A stretch of 64,000 nt of DNA. It comes from Pohlia nutans (lineage: Eukaryota; Streptophyta; Bryopsida; Bryales; Mniaceae). Each line of letters begins with the position of its first letter. Positions within the stretch are counted from its first letter, which is position 1. The notes below the pieces were generated by a model. It worked only from the letters and a program-made list of their open reading frames with translations, was not told the DNA's origin and searched no databases. A program made the position numbers and the translations under genes. Positions 9,910-23,100 of the stretch are shown here, piece by piece. Where the stretch lies: assembly GCA_022496805.1 (NCBI GenBank), contig CM040097.1, forward strand, positions 19,582,072 to 19,646,071, given 5' to 3'.

Positions 9910-12150
9910 TCAGAGTGGTGGAGAATTTTGGGCACGCGCGTAGCGACGGTGTTTGTTACGAGCCAGTCTGAGGGCCGGCACTTTCCTCGCGACGGCGTCC
10001 CACGTCATGTGCACGGCGTCGCCGATCTCCGTGGGATGCTGGTACTCAAAATGGTGTTGCACTTCGATCATACGAGCATGCATCCTTGCCCATTCCACAG
10101 GACTAAAATTCCTCAACAAATCAGTGACAAAATTCTTCTGCAGCGCTTGGGCGGAAGAAACAAACAAGCAAAACTGGGTGTAATCGAGAACCTCCTCGAA
10201 GGGGAGTTCAATCTCGTCACTGATGATGAGCGGGACGCAGTGACTAACAACCGCATCGAACAGCCGATTCGAGCTCGGCGTGTCGCCCGCGAGGTGTAGG
10301 CAGAATTTCGAGTTGCGCATCCCGCCCGTCGCGCTCCGGATGCCCGCGCTCGTCGTGGCGCCCGTGGCGAACACCACGTCGGGCTCGTGACGAAGAAGCT
10401 CGTAAAGCTCGCGGCGGATCACCCCGCCCTCCTTGCGCACGATGGCGCCCTGGAAGAACAAGAGTGTGGGGCGGATTTTGAAGCTCGCCGCGCCCGGGAG
10501 GTCATCGTCGTAACGTGGGATTACGTGCTTGTAGGGCGCCACCACGTCCTTCTTCAAGTTCGCCACCTCCGCGCCGTAACGACCGAAATCGGCTAGTATG
10601 AAGATTGCGTTTTTGAAGCGCGCCCGGGACTGTACCATGCTGTTGGGGTGATGGATCACCACCACGTGATCTGCGCCGTTGGTCGCCGCCCACGCTGGTT
10701 GTGTCTGAAGAAACGTGAGTAGCTTCTCCTGAAGCTCCTGGTTCTTGTCTAGTTCCTTCTTCCCCGCCACGGCTGGCCGCGAGTACCTGAATTCATCGCC
10801 AAATTCAATGACACCTCAATCGTCTATCATCTTCCTTCCGCAGCGTTAAAATGGCTAAATTGGCACTTCCATAGAACCTCACGATCTCTGTCACACTTTT
10901 GGAGCATCAAAACACGCCATAATCGAGCTCTAGATAGAAGAAACCCATATCATTTTTGGAACCCATATCAGAAACTTGAAACGTCAGATGCGTGACGAGC
11001 TCTAGTCATTGGACAGAACTGCGGTGGCGCAGTCATATTCATCGATAACTAGAGCTGATAGTCGTCACGCATATGAAGAAACTCTTAGCGTTGAAAACTC
11101 ATCCGTGATTAGAGATTCATCCTTAAACGATTTTCCGACAATGAAAATTCGCCTTTCTGTGAGTAGGAAACGATGAAATGAAGCAACTACACCTCAATCG
11201 GTCTGAATCATACGCCTTCCAGAGCGTTAAAATAGCTAAATTGGCACTTCCATACAACACCAGATCTATAGTTTTGATACGATCTCTGTCACTCTGCGAA
11301 ACACGCCATCAGAGCAGCCATTTTCATCGTTGGACAGAACTGCAATGATGCAGTCATATTCATCAACGACTAGAGCTAGAGCTCATAGTCGTCACGCATT
11401 GAAGAAACTCTCGAAGTTGAAAACTCATCCGCGAAGAGAGATTCATCCTTAAACTATTTTCCACAATGAAAATTCATCTTTCTGTGAGTAGGAAACGACG
11501 AAATGAAGCAACCAATCATTTTCACGACCCTAAACCTGCGGAAACTCGTTTTGCCATTCATTTACAGGACTTTTGATGTACCTGTTGTAGCTCAACGACG
11601 CGAAGAACGGCACGAGCACCACGTCCGCGTCCTGCCATCGCCTTACCCGAAACGCCGTGCACGGGCTGCTGCGATCGGGCATGTCGGACGTGAGCACGTC
11701 CGTGATCAACCAATACTCGGGGCTGTGCTGCTGGTACAATCCACCAGGGTACCTGGGAATATCACTCTCGTTCCTCGGCCACATTTCGCCCTGGAATTCC
11801 GTGATCATGCCGTAGTGAAACTCCGCAGGGAGGTCGTACATGAACACCTTCAGCTTCGCGCCCTGCGCGTCGCATGATCCCAGGCTAGTTCGGGTCACGG
11901 CAGGTGCGGGATGATCCGCGAACTCCGTGAGGGGCTTGAAGAGGTTGAGCCGCGAGGGGCCCAGGAGAGCCAGCGCGCCCGTCAGGAGGATTATTACGAG
12001 CGCCACGCTCGCCACCACGTAGCTGCGAGCATCGGCGTTTTCTCGTAACGTCGGCAGCTTCGACAATGTGGGCAAGCGTTCCAGCGCGGTGCCCGGCGTT
12101 TTGGCTCTGCTCCCTGCTACCTGTTGCAGTACTGATGATCGACTCCACAT
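9910..12150 (-). CDS. GT47 exostosin-type glycosyltransferase
   Basis: There are two exons, 12150-11582 and 10786-9910. The intron has GT-AG borders and joins ...SLSYNR to YSRPAVAGKK in frame, giving 481 residues. Residues about 44-64 form one hydrophobic segment after a short basic N-terminus, as in type II Golgi membrane enzymes. The lumenal part shows exostosin-domain features: KVFMYDLPAEFHYG near the start of the domain, VLVPFFASLSYNR at the exon junction, then FCLHLAGDTPSSNRLFDAV, CVPLIISDEIELPFEEVLDY and a C-terminal helical tail. Plant GT47 enzymes transfer sugars onto cell-wall polysaccharides or glycoproteins. The clade (arabinosyl-, galactosyl- or xylosyl-transferase) cannot be told from sequence alone. 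The ATG at 12150 is chosen because it precedes the membrane anchor in frame. The intron contains a tandem duplication. No neighbour appears functionally linked. Confidence 0.88.
10805..11515. repeat. Tandem duplication inside the GT47 intron
   Basis: Two units of about 330-390 bp, about 10808-11188 and 11189-11513. Each contains ACACCTCAATCG, AGCGTTAAAAT, CTAAATTGGCACTTCCATA, then CATAGTCGTCACGCAT-like sequence, GAAGAAACTCT, GAGATTCATCCTTAAAC and CTTTCTGTGAGTAGGAAACG. The copies differ by substitutions and short indels. They fill almost the whole intron. Confidence 0.75.
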
Positions 12151-14690
12151 TGTGCCTGCAACTACAAACTATTCCTCACGACAACATTCACTCGTCTCTC
12201 ATCGACGAAAATTGAAGCACGGCTTCGATTCATCGAGTTTGGAAGTTCTGCAATCACGTCAACCCAGTTGCTTGTTACGTAAACGGTTCCTCGTCCCTTC
12301 CACGATGAACCGATCATCATCTACAAATGAAATCTGTCACTAGCTTAAATTAATTCTTGAGTCTCCGTCGTAGCGCCCTGAGATTATGATTCCATCCATT
12401 GTAACTGAATCCTCGAATATCAGCATCGAGTAACACGTCTCAGGATCATGATGTAAAATCACTAACTCGTCGTCCAGGTAGAATCAATTATATAAAACCA
12501 AATGACGAGAAGCCCACGTACGTCGATTGATTGAACTCTTTGAAAACAAAAAACTAACACCTGCTCGATCGATCGAAGTACTCCAACCTGCGCAAGAGAT
12601 CGATAGAAACTAGACAGAGAGCACAGGAGCTTCGATGATCTCTACACGTACTGTGGACCGTGGGACTGTGGACATGGAGAGAGGTGTGCTTGATGACTGA
12701 CAGGCAGGAAGGGATCCGTGAGTGTCGCATTTGGTTGGCACAAGGATAATCACATGCCTTGCGTTTGACTTACGTCACCGGCTCTGACTGGCCCTGCTTT
12801 ATGGCTTCCTCTCACGCTGACTTATTCTACGACGGCGAGCGAGCGAGCGAGCTCTACTTGCATGATCATCATCACGACGGAAGCAAGCTGCAAGTCACTG
12901 TGGCAATCAGCAACGAGGATCATGCGAGCGGGAGGTTGTGTGCACACTGAATTGGAGATGATGAATACGGTCCTTCGTAGACAGGTCTATGCACATGATT
13001 ATCAATGGAGTTTAGGAATATTAAACTGTTGCATGGAAAAGTGATATTGAGCGGGAAGTACTTGCTGAAGATGGTTTTGGCTTTGAAGTCTGACCATGCC
13101 CACTGGCTTGGTCTTCGGTCATGGAAACCTGGCATTTCACATTATGATTTATGTTGTGTTCAAAAAGATTATTCCAAAATTATTTGAGTATGACTCGTTG
13201 TAAATATGATGCGGAATGTTGTTCTGACCGAAACTTAGAGTGTGATAGTGAGAGTACAGAGTAAGTTTTGAACCACTGAACGGGCAGCTTTCCAAGGGAA
13301 CCAGCAAAATCCAATATTTTTCAAAAACAACCGGTTTTATACAAGAACCCATCCGGTTATTACCTATGTGTCACAAATTTTATCCGGATTTTAGCCTAAA
13401 ACTATGAGTTTCAACCGATAATTTGGCAATTCCATTCGGCTGATTTTACACTATCTGCCGAATCTCCTCGTACATTGTTTTGAACTCGAGGACGGACAGT
13501 GTGATATTGCAGAAAGTGATATAAGAGAGGTCTGCTTCAGTGGCCTGTAACTAAAATACCGACCTGGGATATGCCTTACCCCTGAAAGAACCCTGTTGCA
13601 GATCTTATGTTCATCTGCAAAATTATGCTCCCCACTCCACTGAATGAGGCCGGGAATTCGGAATGATTAGACCTCTGGGCGCATTGGTTTATTTTATCTT
13701 TCCATCAATAGAGTCAGTTCTATTGCAAGAGATAATGAAAATAATAATAAAATGGTACTGCAAGTGGGCCTGGCCGGGTGCACCCCTGGAGAGTGATTCA
13801 TGATCTCCACCCATCACTGGAAATCAGCACTTGAAATCAGCCTGGAATTGCTGGATGCAGGGCCCGGACGGGCGCAGGAGATGCACTTTACAAAGCTCTG
13901 TGTGATTGAAGAAAAATTCTTGCCAACCTAGTGAATGAATGAAGAGTCTGGTGGAGATAGTTCTACTCAAGTTTAGGCTATGATGCTATGTAGACTTTCT
14001 TAGCAAGTGCCTTCTTTTGTGCTTTCTCTTAAAATTCACTAGTAAAAAAGAGGTACTTGGGTATCAATGAATAGTATCAGAGCGTAGTGCCTAAGACCCA
14101 TATTGGCACCAAGCATGTGCCCATATGAGCCTTGGGCACCGTGCTTTGCTACTACTCCTTGGTGCCCAAAGAGGGAAAGACCACCCTTTCTACTACCAGT
14201 CATTGGATTTTATGACTTACTTTGTGAAAATAACATTCTTGAATAGAACAGGTGGGGTCCCTGACTTGTCCAACAAGAAATTGCTAAACATCTCAAGAGA
14301 TGTCAAAGATGTTATGGTTTGAAAAAGCAAGGATTCACAAATTTTAAGTGGTTTTAAGAAATGATCAAACAACCAAGTCTATGTAAATATTCAACTATAA
14401 AAATACATATGTTGAGGTTTGAATATAATTTTTATCTCCAAATTTATTATGCTATGCGTGACTTCAATATTTATAACTTTAGTGTTCAAAGTTTTTGATT
14501 TTGATCACTTATGCTCAATGTGTAGTATTTCAAAGTCTAACCAGGTTCAATGATAGATCCAAATTTTTGACTAAGTGCATATTTTTGTAGTTATGACAAA
14601 TCAAACTTGTCCATATTTCATTGTGAAACAATATACTATCACTCTTTAATATCACATTCCACATCCCAAATTCTAAACGCATGTACAATA
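12151..14690. other. 5' flank of GT47 gene and intergenic DNA
   Basis: The first ~500 bases would hold the 5' UTR and promoter of the minus-strand glycosyltransferase gene, but no clear core promoter was identified. Beyond that, short frames (for example 12759-12950) have no recognisable product. I see no transposon termini. Confidence 0.4.
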
Positions 14691-14698
14691 CTTATTAA

Positions 14699-14890
14699 AG
14701 GGGTGGTATAAAAGAGTTGGTTACAAAAACGGTGTAAAAAAGTTGGTTACCAAAAGGGTGATGTTGAAGGGTTGGTTCCCAAAGGACGATATAAAAGAGT
14801 TGGTTACAAAAGCGTGATGTAGAAGAGTTGGTTCCCAAAGGGACGATATAAAAGAGTTGGTTCCCAAAGGGGTGATATAAAAGAGTTCTC
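14699..14890. repeat. Minisatellite, 28-bp unit, about 6.7 copies
   Basis: The unit approximates GATATAAAAGAGTTGGTTCC followed by CAAAGGGT. Variants alternate GGTTACAAAA and GGTTCCCAAA. The array is uninterrupted. Because 28 is not a multiple of three, each copy shifts frame, so the peptide-like repeats readable on the minus strand are probably incidental. Confidence 0.8.
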
Positions 14891-14899
14891 ACTAGTAAC

Positions 14900-15950
14900 T
14901 TTCAAGAAAGAAACCTTTCGGGAGCAGCATTCATGTGTATATCGGTATGCTTACATAAAATAACATTCTTTTGAAATAACGCTAAAGGGTAGGGCTTTTT
15001 CACAACTTTTACCACCTCAAAAGCTTTACATAAATTAGTACACACTACAAGGGCCGGGTGCTGTACTTTGCTTTAGGAGAGGGGTTTGCAGTTCAACTGC
15101 TCTGTCCTACTGGCCTAGCTCATGATCATTGGTAAAAATACTATGACGCAACAAGGACGATTATTGAGAAATGATGGATCGATAAAAAGGCAGGATGATG
15201 AGTGACTCATTGGCTGACGGCTTGATGTAATTATAATGTGAGGAAGTTCACAAAAATATACTTCAGGATATTCAATTGAACTGCATGAAATGCAAGGATT
15301 TTGGACATAAAAGCTCGGTCAAAGTTAACATAAGTTAGCCTGTACCATGATTTGAGCATGTGAAAGCAGGACGCATCTCATCAGCTGGTGAAACATTTTC
15401 ACATGGAAATCATCCATGTGAAGAGGGAAATCAACTGTTGACTTTTTGGGACACATTTCTATTCATGGTCAGCAACTCAGCATGACCTGTCACCTGTAAG
15501 TGGTTCTATTACTTCCATATTCCTTGACACTTTGACAGCCTACCTAATAGTCAACAGCGAATCAGGAGATTCAGGACTTCTAATCTGGACTACACACTGT
15601 AGTTGCACATTCTCGGTATATTCTCAGAATCTGTCGTGTTGTTCAAAACACATCTCATTAGACAATTTCCACGTGTCAAATTGAGAACACATGTCAGAGT
15701 GCGCATAATATGTGGAAGTTGTCCAATCAGATTTGCACACAATATGACATACTTGGAATATCATTTGTTGTTTTTTTTTTTTTTTTTTTTTTTTTTTTTG
15801 TTTTGTTTTGTTGGCACAAATTGAAAAATATCATTTGCGATTACAGAAAGCTGAATGCATAGAGATATACATCTATTTTTTCGAAGTTCTTTATAGTTAC
15901 AAGGTGTAAGCCCTAGATTTGCGGTTAGAATTAGTCTCATGTGTAGATTG
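14900..15950. other. Intergenic with a poly-T tract
   Basis: No gene is supported. A T-run of nearly 30 bases at about 15770-15799 is followed by GTTTTGTTTTG. It could be the reverse-strand tail of a retroposed sequence or a simple microsatellite. No target duplication was confirmed. Confidence 0.4.
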
Positions 15951-15954
15951 GAAC

Positions 15955-16765
15955 TTAACCCTTTAGTGCCTAGCAAGCCAGATTATGGTCACTGCAACGT
16001 CGGAAATGCAAATAACAGAGAATCCGTGAAGAATTGGAACTTCAGTTCTAAAGTTCATATTTGCGCACATACATTATGCACCTTCCAGGAAAAGAAATTT
16101 TCAATTTGGAATTGTACAACTATCAAAATACCTATCAACAGAACGCAAAAATACTACAAATACTTGAAAATACAGTAAATACTTACAAATACAACACATG
16201 TATTATGCAGTATTTCTTGTGTTTGGAAGTTTGTTATCTTGTTTTATTTTTTTGGATTGTGTTCTCTTCTTCATCTTCCATTAGTGTGTGTAATCCGATC
16301 TTGACTAATGTACCCACTCCTGTCAATTTTCAACGTATAAAATTTTGTCCTAAACCGTACATGGACAAGTCACTTTCACTTATAAATCTCACAATAATTA
16401 TGTGTGAGTCTATTTTTGATATGAAAGATTGCAACGGAGAGGTGTTGACATAGGGCATAGCTGCACGTCTTTGCTTTTATTTTTGAAAATTTACCTCAAA
16501 TTCTATTTAACTTTGAAGTCACACACCCCCCAAAATCTCGTTTTTGAGCGTGCATTATACAATTCAAATACATACTATAATCTTCCGATCCCACCATCGG
16601 ATGATTCTCAAATTTTAATAAAATGTGTGCTCTCGAGTTGAGAATAGAATTGTACGGTTACTTTCTAATTTAACCCATTCTATTTTTGGTAGTCTCAACC
16701 ACAGTGGAAAAACCCACTGAAATCCAGAGCTGTCTGCTACAGTACCCTAGGCACTAAAGGGTTAA
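15955..16765. mobile_element. TTAA-flanked element, 811 bp
   Basis: Both ends read TTAACCCTTTAGTGCCTAG (19 bases identical in inverted orientation) with TTAA at the outer edges. An internal 130-codon frame (16061-16453) has no recognisable domain and looks fortuitous. The right half is homologous, in reverse orientation, to about 33012-33420. Confidence 0.75.
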
Positions 16766-17104
16766 AATCACAGCATTTGACACTCGAGTTGTAGCTATTA
16801 TGATTCTCTCCAGTATCTTTAAACACACACATATCACCCCCAGGAGTCTAGGCTAACTTCCATCGAAAGTTTGACTGCTTTATCTAAAGAATGTTATGAT
16901 CCCTTATTGTTTTGAGAGCTTTGTACCTTACATACCATATTGATTCCAGCTTCAGTAGCGTACACAATCCGTCACCAAGCTTCATTGTTGACCCAATATT
17001 CTTATACACCCTGTATAATTTTTCATAATAAAAAGAGAAATACAGAAATACTTCATCAATTCCAATTTCGATATGTATGGACAATTTATGAACATAGATA
17101 GGAT

Positions 17105-20100
17105 TCAACCTTCAAGATTAGTGGAGTCCAATCGCTTAAGAATGGCCTGCAAAGGAATAGAGCGTTGCAATGGGCATCTGTAGAGAAGTTCCTGAACTGA
17201 AAAAGAAACTTCCCTTGTAGAGAACTTCTCCTCTTCGACCCCAAGATTTGTTTCCTCTTTGAGAGCAACTCGAGCTGCAAATCCCTCTGCAAAGGTCATT
17301 GCTAAATGCCAAACGTAGTCCCCTGTTCATTGGCAGAGACTGTGTTAGCAAGTGTGAGGAATCAGAGATGTAAAAGCAATTGGATTAAGCAAAAGACCCA
17401 GGATTGTCTTCCCAGACATCTAGACTCCATGTCTAGTATGATTGAAATGACATCTGACAAACCCCCTTGTCTGTCAGACAAGCATATTCTTAGAATATAC
17501 ATGGAATACTTGGGAATTTTCTACAATGTTTGAATAGGCCTGTCTAACATACTTGGCACTTTCCTAATAAGACATCAGACATTAGACGTCTAACATAACA
17601 TCGAGGGAGCAAAAAGACAACCCTGCAGACTTGGCAAAGTCATAAAGGATAAATGCTAGAGTCTAGATTAGTGTGCTGTTATGATATTATATGACAATCA
17701 AAAGATCCCATAAATTCGACACAGAAAGCAGATACCAGATCCTGAAACTGTAACTGTAACTGCGCATGCATTTTGAAGCGAGGTGATGGCTCACATCCAG
17801 TCCATGCAAAACTGACCTGCAGGTTTGTACACCAAGTATAGTAACAAGTCTTGCACTAGCTTCGCATGTTTAGCAGTGACTTGAAGATCCAGAGCAAGCA
17901 CTTGCAAGCATTGCACAGCACCCACTACTATCCCCTCGGAAGGATCTTCCACCTTAGCAAGCGTTGCAAGTAGCAGTGCGATTTCTTCTGCAAGCCCATT
18001 GAATGGCACACGCGGTAAATGAAATTTGTTACAATAAAAATGAGATGATACATAAAAGTCATACACCAATTGTGCAGATTCACTCGACTTATCATCTTAA
18101 GATGGTGATCACCATGCCTCTCTACAATGATCCCGAAGAGGTTTGCATGAATATACAGTTCCTTATTTAATCAGTGAACATAGTGGCCATGTCTTAAAAA
18201 TCTTGATGCACTATAAGAAGCACAAACTTAAATCCTTTGTCGGAAAGTTACCTGTGGCAAAACTGTCAGGTGAAACTTCGCAAGCAAGTAACCCCACCCT
18301 CAACATTGCGTTCACATGCTGCAGGTGCTTTGGTTCCGAGGATGACGTGGCATTCCTCCCCTGCAAATTGCAACAGATTACAGATGACATGAACAAACAG
18401 ACGAGAAAGACAAGAGATTCCAATAATTTGAAGAATCATGAGTTTGGAGAGGAAAAGCCAAGTTCTTCGTTCGTGTTTATCAATGACAAACAACAAGATG
18501 TTTTTAAGACAAGCTCAAATGAGTACTTCATCAGGTTTCATGAATATTGGAGTGTTTGCATATTTAATACTGTAATTCTTTGAATGATGAACATTGAAAC
18601 TTGTGGGAAGCGAGACCACTCCGAATAAAATCTAACCTCGTCACCTGCTCCTGAGCTCAAGGCTAATTCCTTTGCCTTTCTGAAGAGCATCATGACAGGG
18701 TCGACAATCACGGAGGCGGTATGAGGTTCACTCATAAGAACAGGCATCAGTACTCCTAGTAGTGCTTCCATCTCTGTAGTCAATTCAGAAGAGATAGCCT
18801 TGTTGCACAGCTCCTGCAAGGAATACGGAAATAAGGAAACGGTCAGAAACCCAGTCAAATGAAGTGCAAATCCGAATGCTGCAAATAATCAAGGTCTCTA
18901 AAATTCCAGTATTAAAGATTGCATGACACAACTTCAATCCAGTACCAGATCATTGGCCTTGCATCCTATGTGACCCACATTACAGTGCATGGTACTTTCC
19001 AATTGATCAAAAGAAATAATAGCCGTTCAATGCATGTAGAACCTTAAGGGATATAACTACAAAATAAGTCTAACAACTTTGCAAAAATCACTTCTTCAAA
19101 TATACCATTTCTTGAATCCCATATTAGAATGGGGAATTTGAATCCCATATTAGTAGGCAGAGTTACGGAATTACAAGAGTTAATGATGCCACGAAATGAC
19201 GATGATGCTGATGTGCAACCACAAGGTAGTATGCGCTCCTCCGCACCCCAACATCACTACTTCTTAAACAAGATACAACTTCATGAATACCCTTGATATT
19301 GCTCTCCAGCCAGAATCCACTTGGCACACCAACCGTGGTTGTAAAGTGTGAGCGAGCCTGGACATTGTATCCAAAGCACAAAGACTAAATTTTAAGGATG
19401 AATCGAGAAAATGTCAAACATTCTACCACAGCCACAGGAATGCCCCCAGGAACACAATTGGTCTTGAGAATGAAGACAATATCGCCAACTTTTTTTTAAA
19501 AACGAAAGTAACGGCAGTGCAGGATACAGATCCTGAACTTACATCCAGTGGTAGCCACGCCAGAAGCCCTTGTAAAAGCCCTTCTTTCAGCTCTTCTAAA
19601 GAGCTCTTCCAGCCTAACTTCCCTTCAACTCTACATGCTTCCATCATTTCCGCCTCGATCCTCTTTATCAATGCATCTCGAACCATACAAGGATGTAAAC
19701 GGCATAATGCTCTAACGTGTTCCAGATTCAACCTGCCGAAACCATCCAATCCTAATTAACAATACCTTCAACAAATATGTAGGAAATTTTAGAAAACTCT
19801 GCAACTTGACCATCACAAACAACCTCACTACTATCTTCAAGGAGACAAAGTACCTGATGTTCATCTTGCAGTACAGGAGAATCCAAGAATTTATTTCGTA
19901 ACACAGACTCGAATTCTCTTCCAACGGAGCAAATGACTGAAGCTGTATACATGTGCACATCCTTCCTTCATCATATTGGATTCATCAGGTTAAAAGCACT
20001 GCAAATAAGCTCATAGATAGAACAGCACTAATATTCAATGTAAGGTTATTGAGGTGCATTTCTTGGTCCATACCTGGAAAATCATTTCCTCACCAGAGAC

Positions 20101-23100
20101 AGAACTGTTTTCTTCGTGCGTTTGAGCTCTTTGATCACCTCCTAGTTCTGGTTCAGATGTTAACAAAACATGGCATATGGCTGCCCTCTGCTCCGAAAGG
20201 CTCAAAATTTGATCCTTTTCAACAGCATCTGCCATTTGGCGTGTCGTAGGGGAAGCTCTACGCTTAACGTAGATGTCCTTCAAGTCTTTCAAAACCCTAA
20301 ATGCACAAAGCCAAAAATGCAAATAGATCGTGAACATCTTAGTGGTAGTCATGCATAACAAAATCGAACTTCCCAGAATAAGCTTAATATAAGGTAGTGT
20401 TTTGCTTATGAGATTGCTTACTTGCTGCGCCAGAAAATCACTGCTACAACGAAGGCTTGCCCAAGGAGCACAGGATGATCTTTTTGTTCATCGAAGCCTT
20501 CTACAGCACTGCACAAAATATATATTCGGGCTTAATGTATAGTAGACTAGAAACATAAATGACTCATTGCAATATGATATTTTCCAAGAGAGCATGCAAT
20601 GATTTCCTTTGTACTGGAAGCACATAAATCTCGTGCTATCAGCTTGGGCCCTACCCTTTAGTAGCACCCCTTCGTCTGACTTGTTATCGACAGACCTACT
20701 ACAGCAATGAAAAAATGTTAAAATCAAGGTCTTATGATACCCAGGAGAACAGAAAATCAATCAGCTCACCTCTTCTTGTATAAATCAGATTCTTGAAGAT
20801 GTGAGAGCACTACAGTGCGACTTTCAGGTTTGCAATGCGCGAAAACCATGGAGAGCAGCTGCAAACACATTCAAAATCAATTATTCCAGTGAGAAGGCTA
20901 TTATGCCCCAACAAGCTGTTTCTATTGCCTGAGCGTTAAGTTAATGTACTCCAACCACTGCAGACTTCAACAAGATATTTTCATGATCTATGTTGGTACT
21001 TGACTCCTGACTGTCAGCTAAAGCACATGGTTGACGCGTCACAATAATAGTCCAACAATAAACGGGCTTAAATTTTATAAGAACTGTTTGATCAGATAAA
21101 CGACACCGTTGAATGGGTCTAAGAGTAGAATTGAACGCTTTCCATCTTCCTCACTGGGAAACGGGATGAGGCTCACATCAAGCAAAGAAATTCTTGATTG
21201 CAGAGACTGAGAGGCCTTTTGTGCGTTCGAGTATGTTACAACCAGCATGGATTCCAGATACTGAGCCACTGCCGTCGGGTTTTGGTCCATAGCCACAACC
21301 ACACCTGAAGTACAATCACAATCAACACCGAAGTTATTAACACAATTACTACTTTATTAGCTTAGGTGTCCAAATTGCAACTTTATTGGCGCTTTCGTAT
21401 CTGAAGCAGTGACACACTATCTTCTAAGCGTAAGGGGTCTCTATGGGAATCGAATTGAGCATTTACAAGAGTACCTGAAAGAGGAAAGTCAATAGAGCCC
21501 ACTTCCAAATCCTTCAATGCAGCGTCGTTTGCAGCCAGCCTACTCTCAATATGTCCTCGTGCTTCCTCGTAAATGCGACGAACAATTGCGGGCGATTCTG
21601 GAAAAATATTTTCCAGCAAATTTTGTGGCCAATCGCTGATCACAGTGGTGTGATGAAGAGCTGCAATTATCGGTCAGCAATCGGTATTCAATCATCTAGA
21701 AACGATGAAAAAAAACTCATTTTCACTAACAAAGAACAGGTTCTTTGGTATCACACAGTTCAAAGAAGAGAACGTTCAAGCATTTCATGTAGACATTTAA
21801 AGACAGAAGTAACAGAACAGAAGTACAATCTCAGGAACTCTTATCCCGTTCACTACCATATTCTACAATCGCAATTCCATACGACAATTCTACATCTACC
21901 GGTTTCTTCAATAGCTAGATACAAGTAGAGAATTCCGTGAATATACCACACTCGGTCATTCGCCCAAGAAGAGAGCCAACATGAAGATATGTTAAACTTC
22001 GTAAATTGCACCCAGCCTCCCTGCACGACAGATTGAGTGGGATGAATACAGGACACGTGAGGGGAATGCTACTAACGTAGAACAGAAACCAAATGAGACG
22101 CCAGAGTCACGTCAAATATGGTAAAGTAAGCAATACGAACCTGAATTTCTCCAGGAACTGAAGCCACAGCTCGAAAATATCAAATCCTGCAAGAAATCTA
22201 GCACAAATTAAGAAGAGCCTCGTCAAAATTCAAATCCTAAATGTAATTTTCTAATATTCCTGCGACATTCAACATTGCAACAGCTAGGAGCCGTTGATTA
22301 CGGTCAATAAAACAATACTGATATGTCAAAACATAAAGGAACAAACTACCTCTACGCTGAATTGAGCTTTTACATGGCACTTCAGAAGAAAATACTACCA
22401 AACAATGAAGGTGCTCATCCGTGTCTACAAGCATCATGGGGGATAAGAAAAAGCTACAAACCATTTATCGAAGAAGCTTCCTTCAGTGCCTGAATATTTG
22501 CAGCAGCTTCCTCAAGTGCCTCGCAAGCCACTTGAAGTACCTTTCGGTTACGACATAAACATGCAAGATTTGGTATCTGACAAGGATGCTTGGCAAGGTA
22601 CGAGACAAGATTTTGTCGATGCAAGCCCACAGCCTCTGTAAGCATCAATTAGCTTCAGGGTCAATACAAACCGAGTGTTTTGCAAAGAGACATGGAGTCC
22701 TACGTTGATCATATGCAGAAGACCTGCACCACTATGAAAATGAGCAAGCAATAAATTTACTCCCTAAAGTACCAGAGAAATGATTGTCTTATAGAGATCA
22801 TACCAGATGATGTCTTCTGCTTCCTACCAATCGCTTGACTTTTTTTTGACCCTCCACGTTTTGTGTCGTTGTTGAGGCCCAAATGTATCACTAAGTACTT
22901 CTCTACTATAGGTGAAATGAATCAAGGAATGCGATCAAGCACTTGAACACTTTCAGGTCACACAGTAGACTTTGGGCACTTCAAATGTTCACAGCCACAT
23001 TCACTACTTCGATTGGTTAAATTTGCGCTGGCGCCTGACTAGCTAAATAAGACTTTAAATGTGATTGAAGCAGTTTACTTTTTCAAATCTCAAGAGAACC

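Noticed and set aside
9895..10299. 134-codon plus-strand frame
   Set aside because: Antisense to the conserved exostosin exon; no independent domain, so it is an overlap artefact.
14695..14892. Peptide repeats (GNQLFYIV type) on the minus strand of the minisatellite
   Set aside because: The repeat unit is 28 bp, so each copy changes frame; no start context or neighbouring exon supports a protein.
16061..16453. 130-codon frame inside the 811-bp TTAA element
   Set aside because: AT-rich, no domain, not preserved in the homologous copy at 33.0-33.4 kb; not a transposase.
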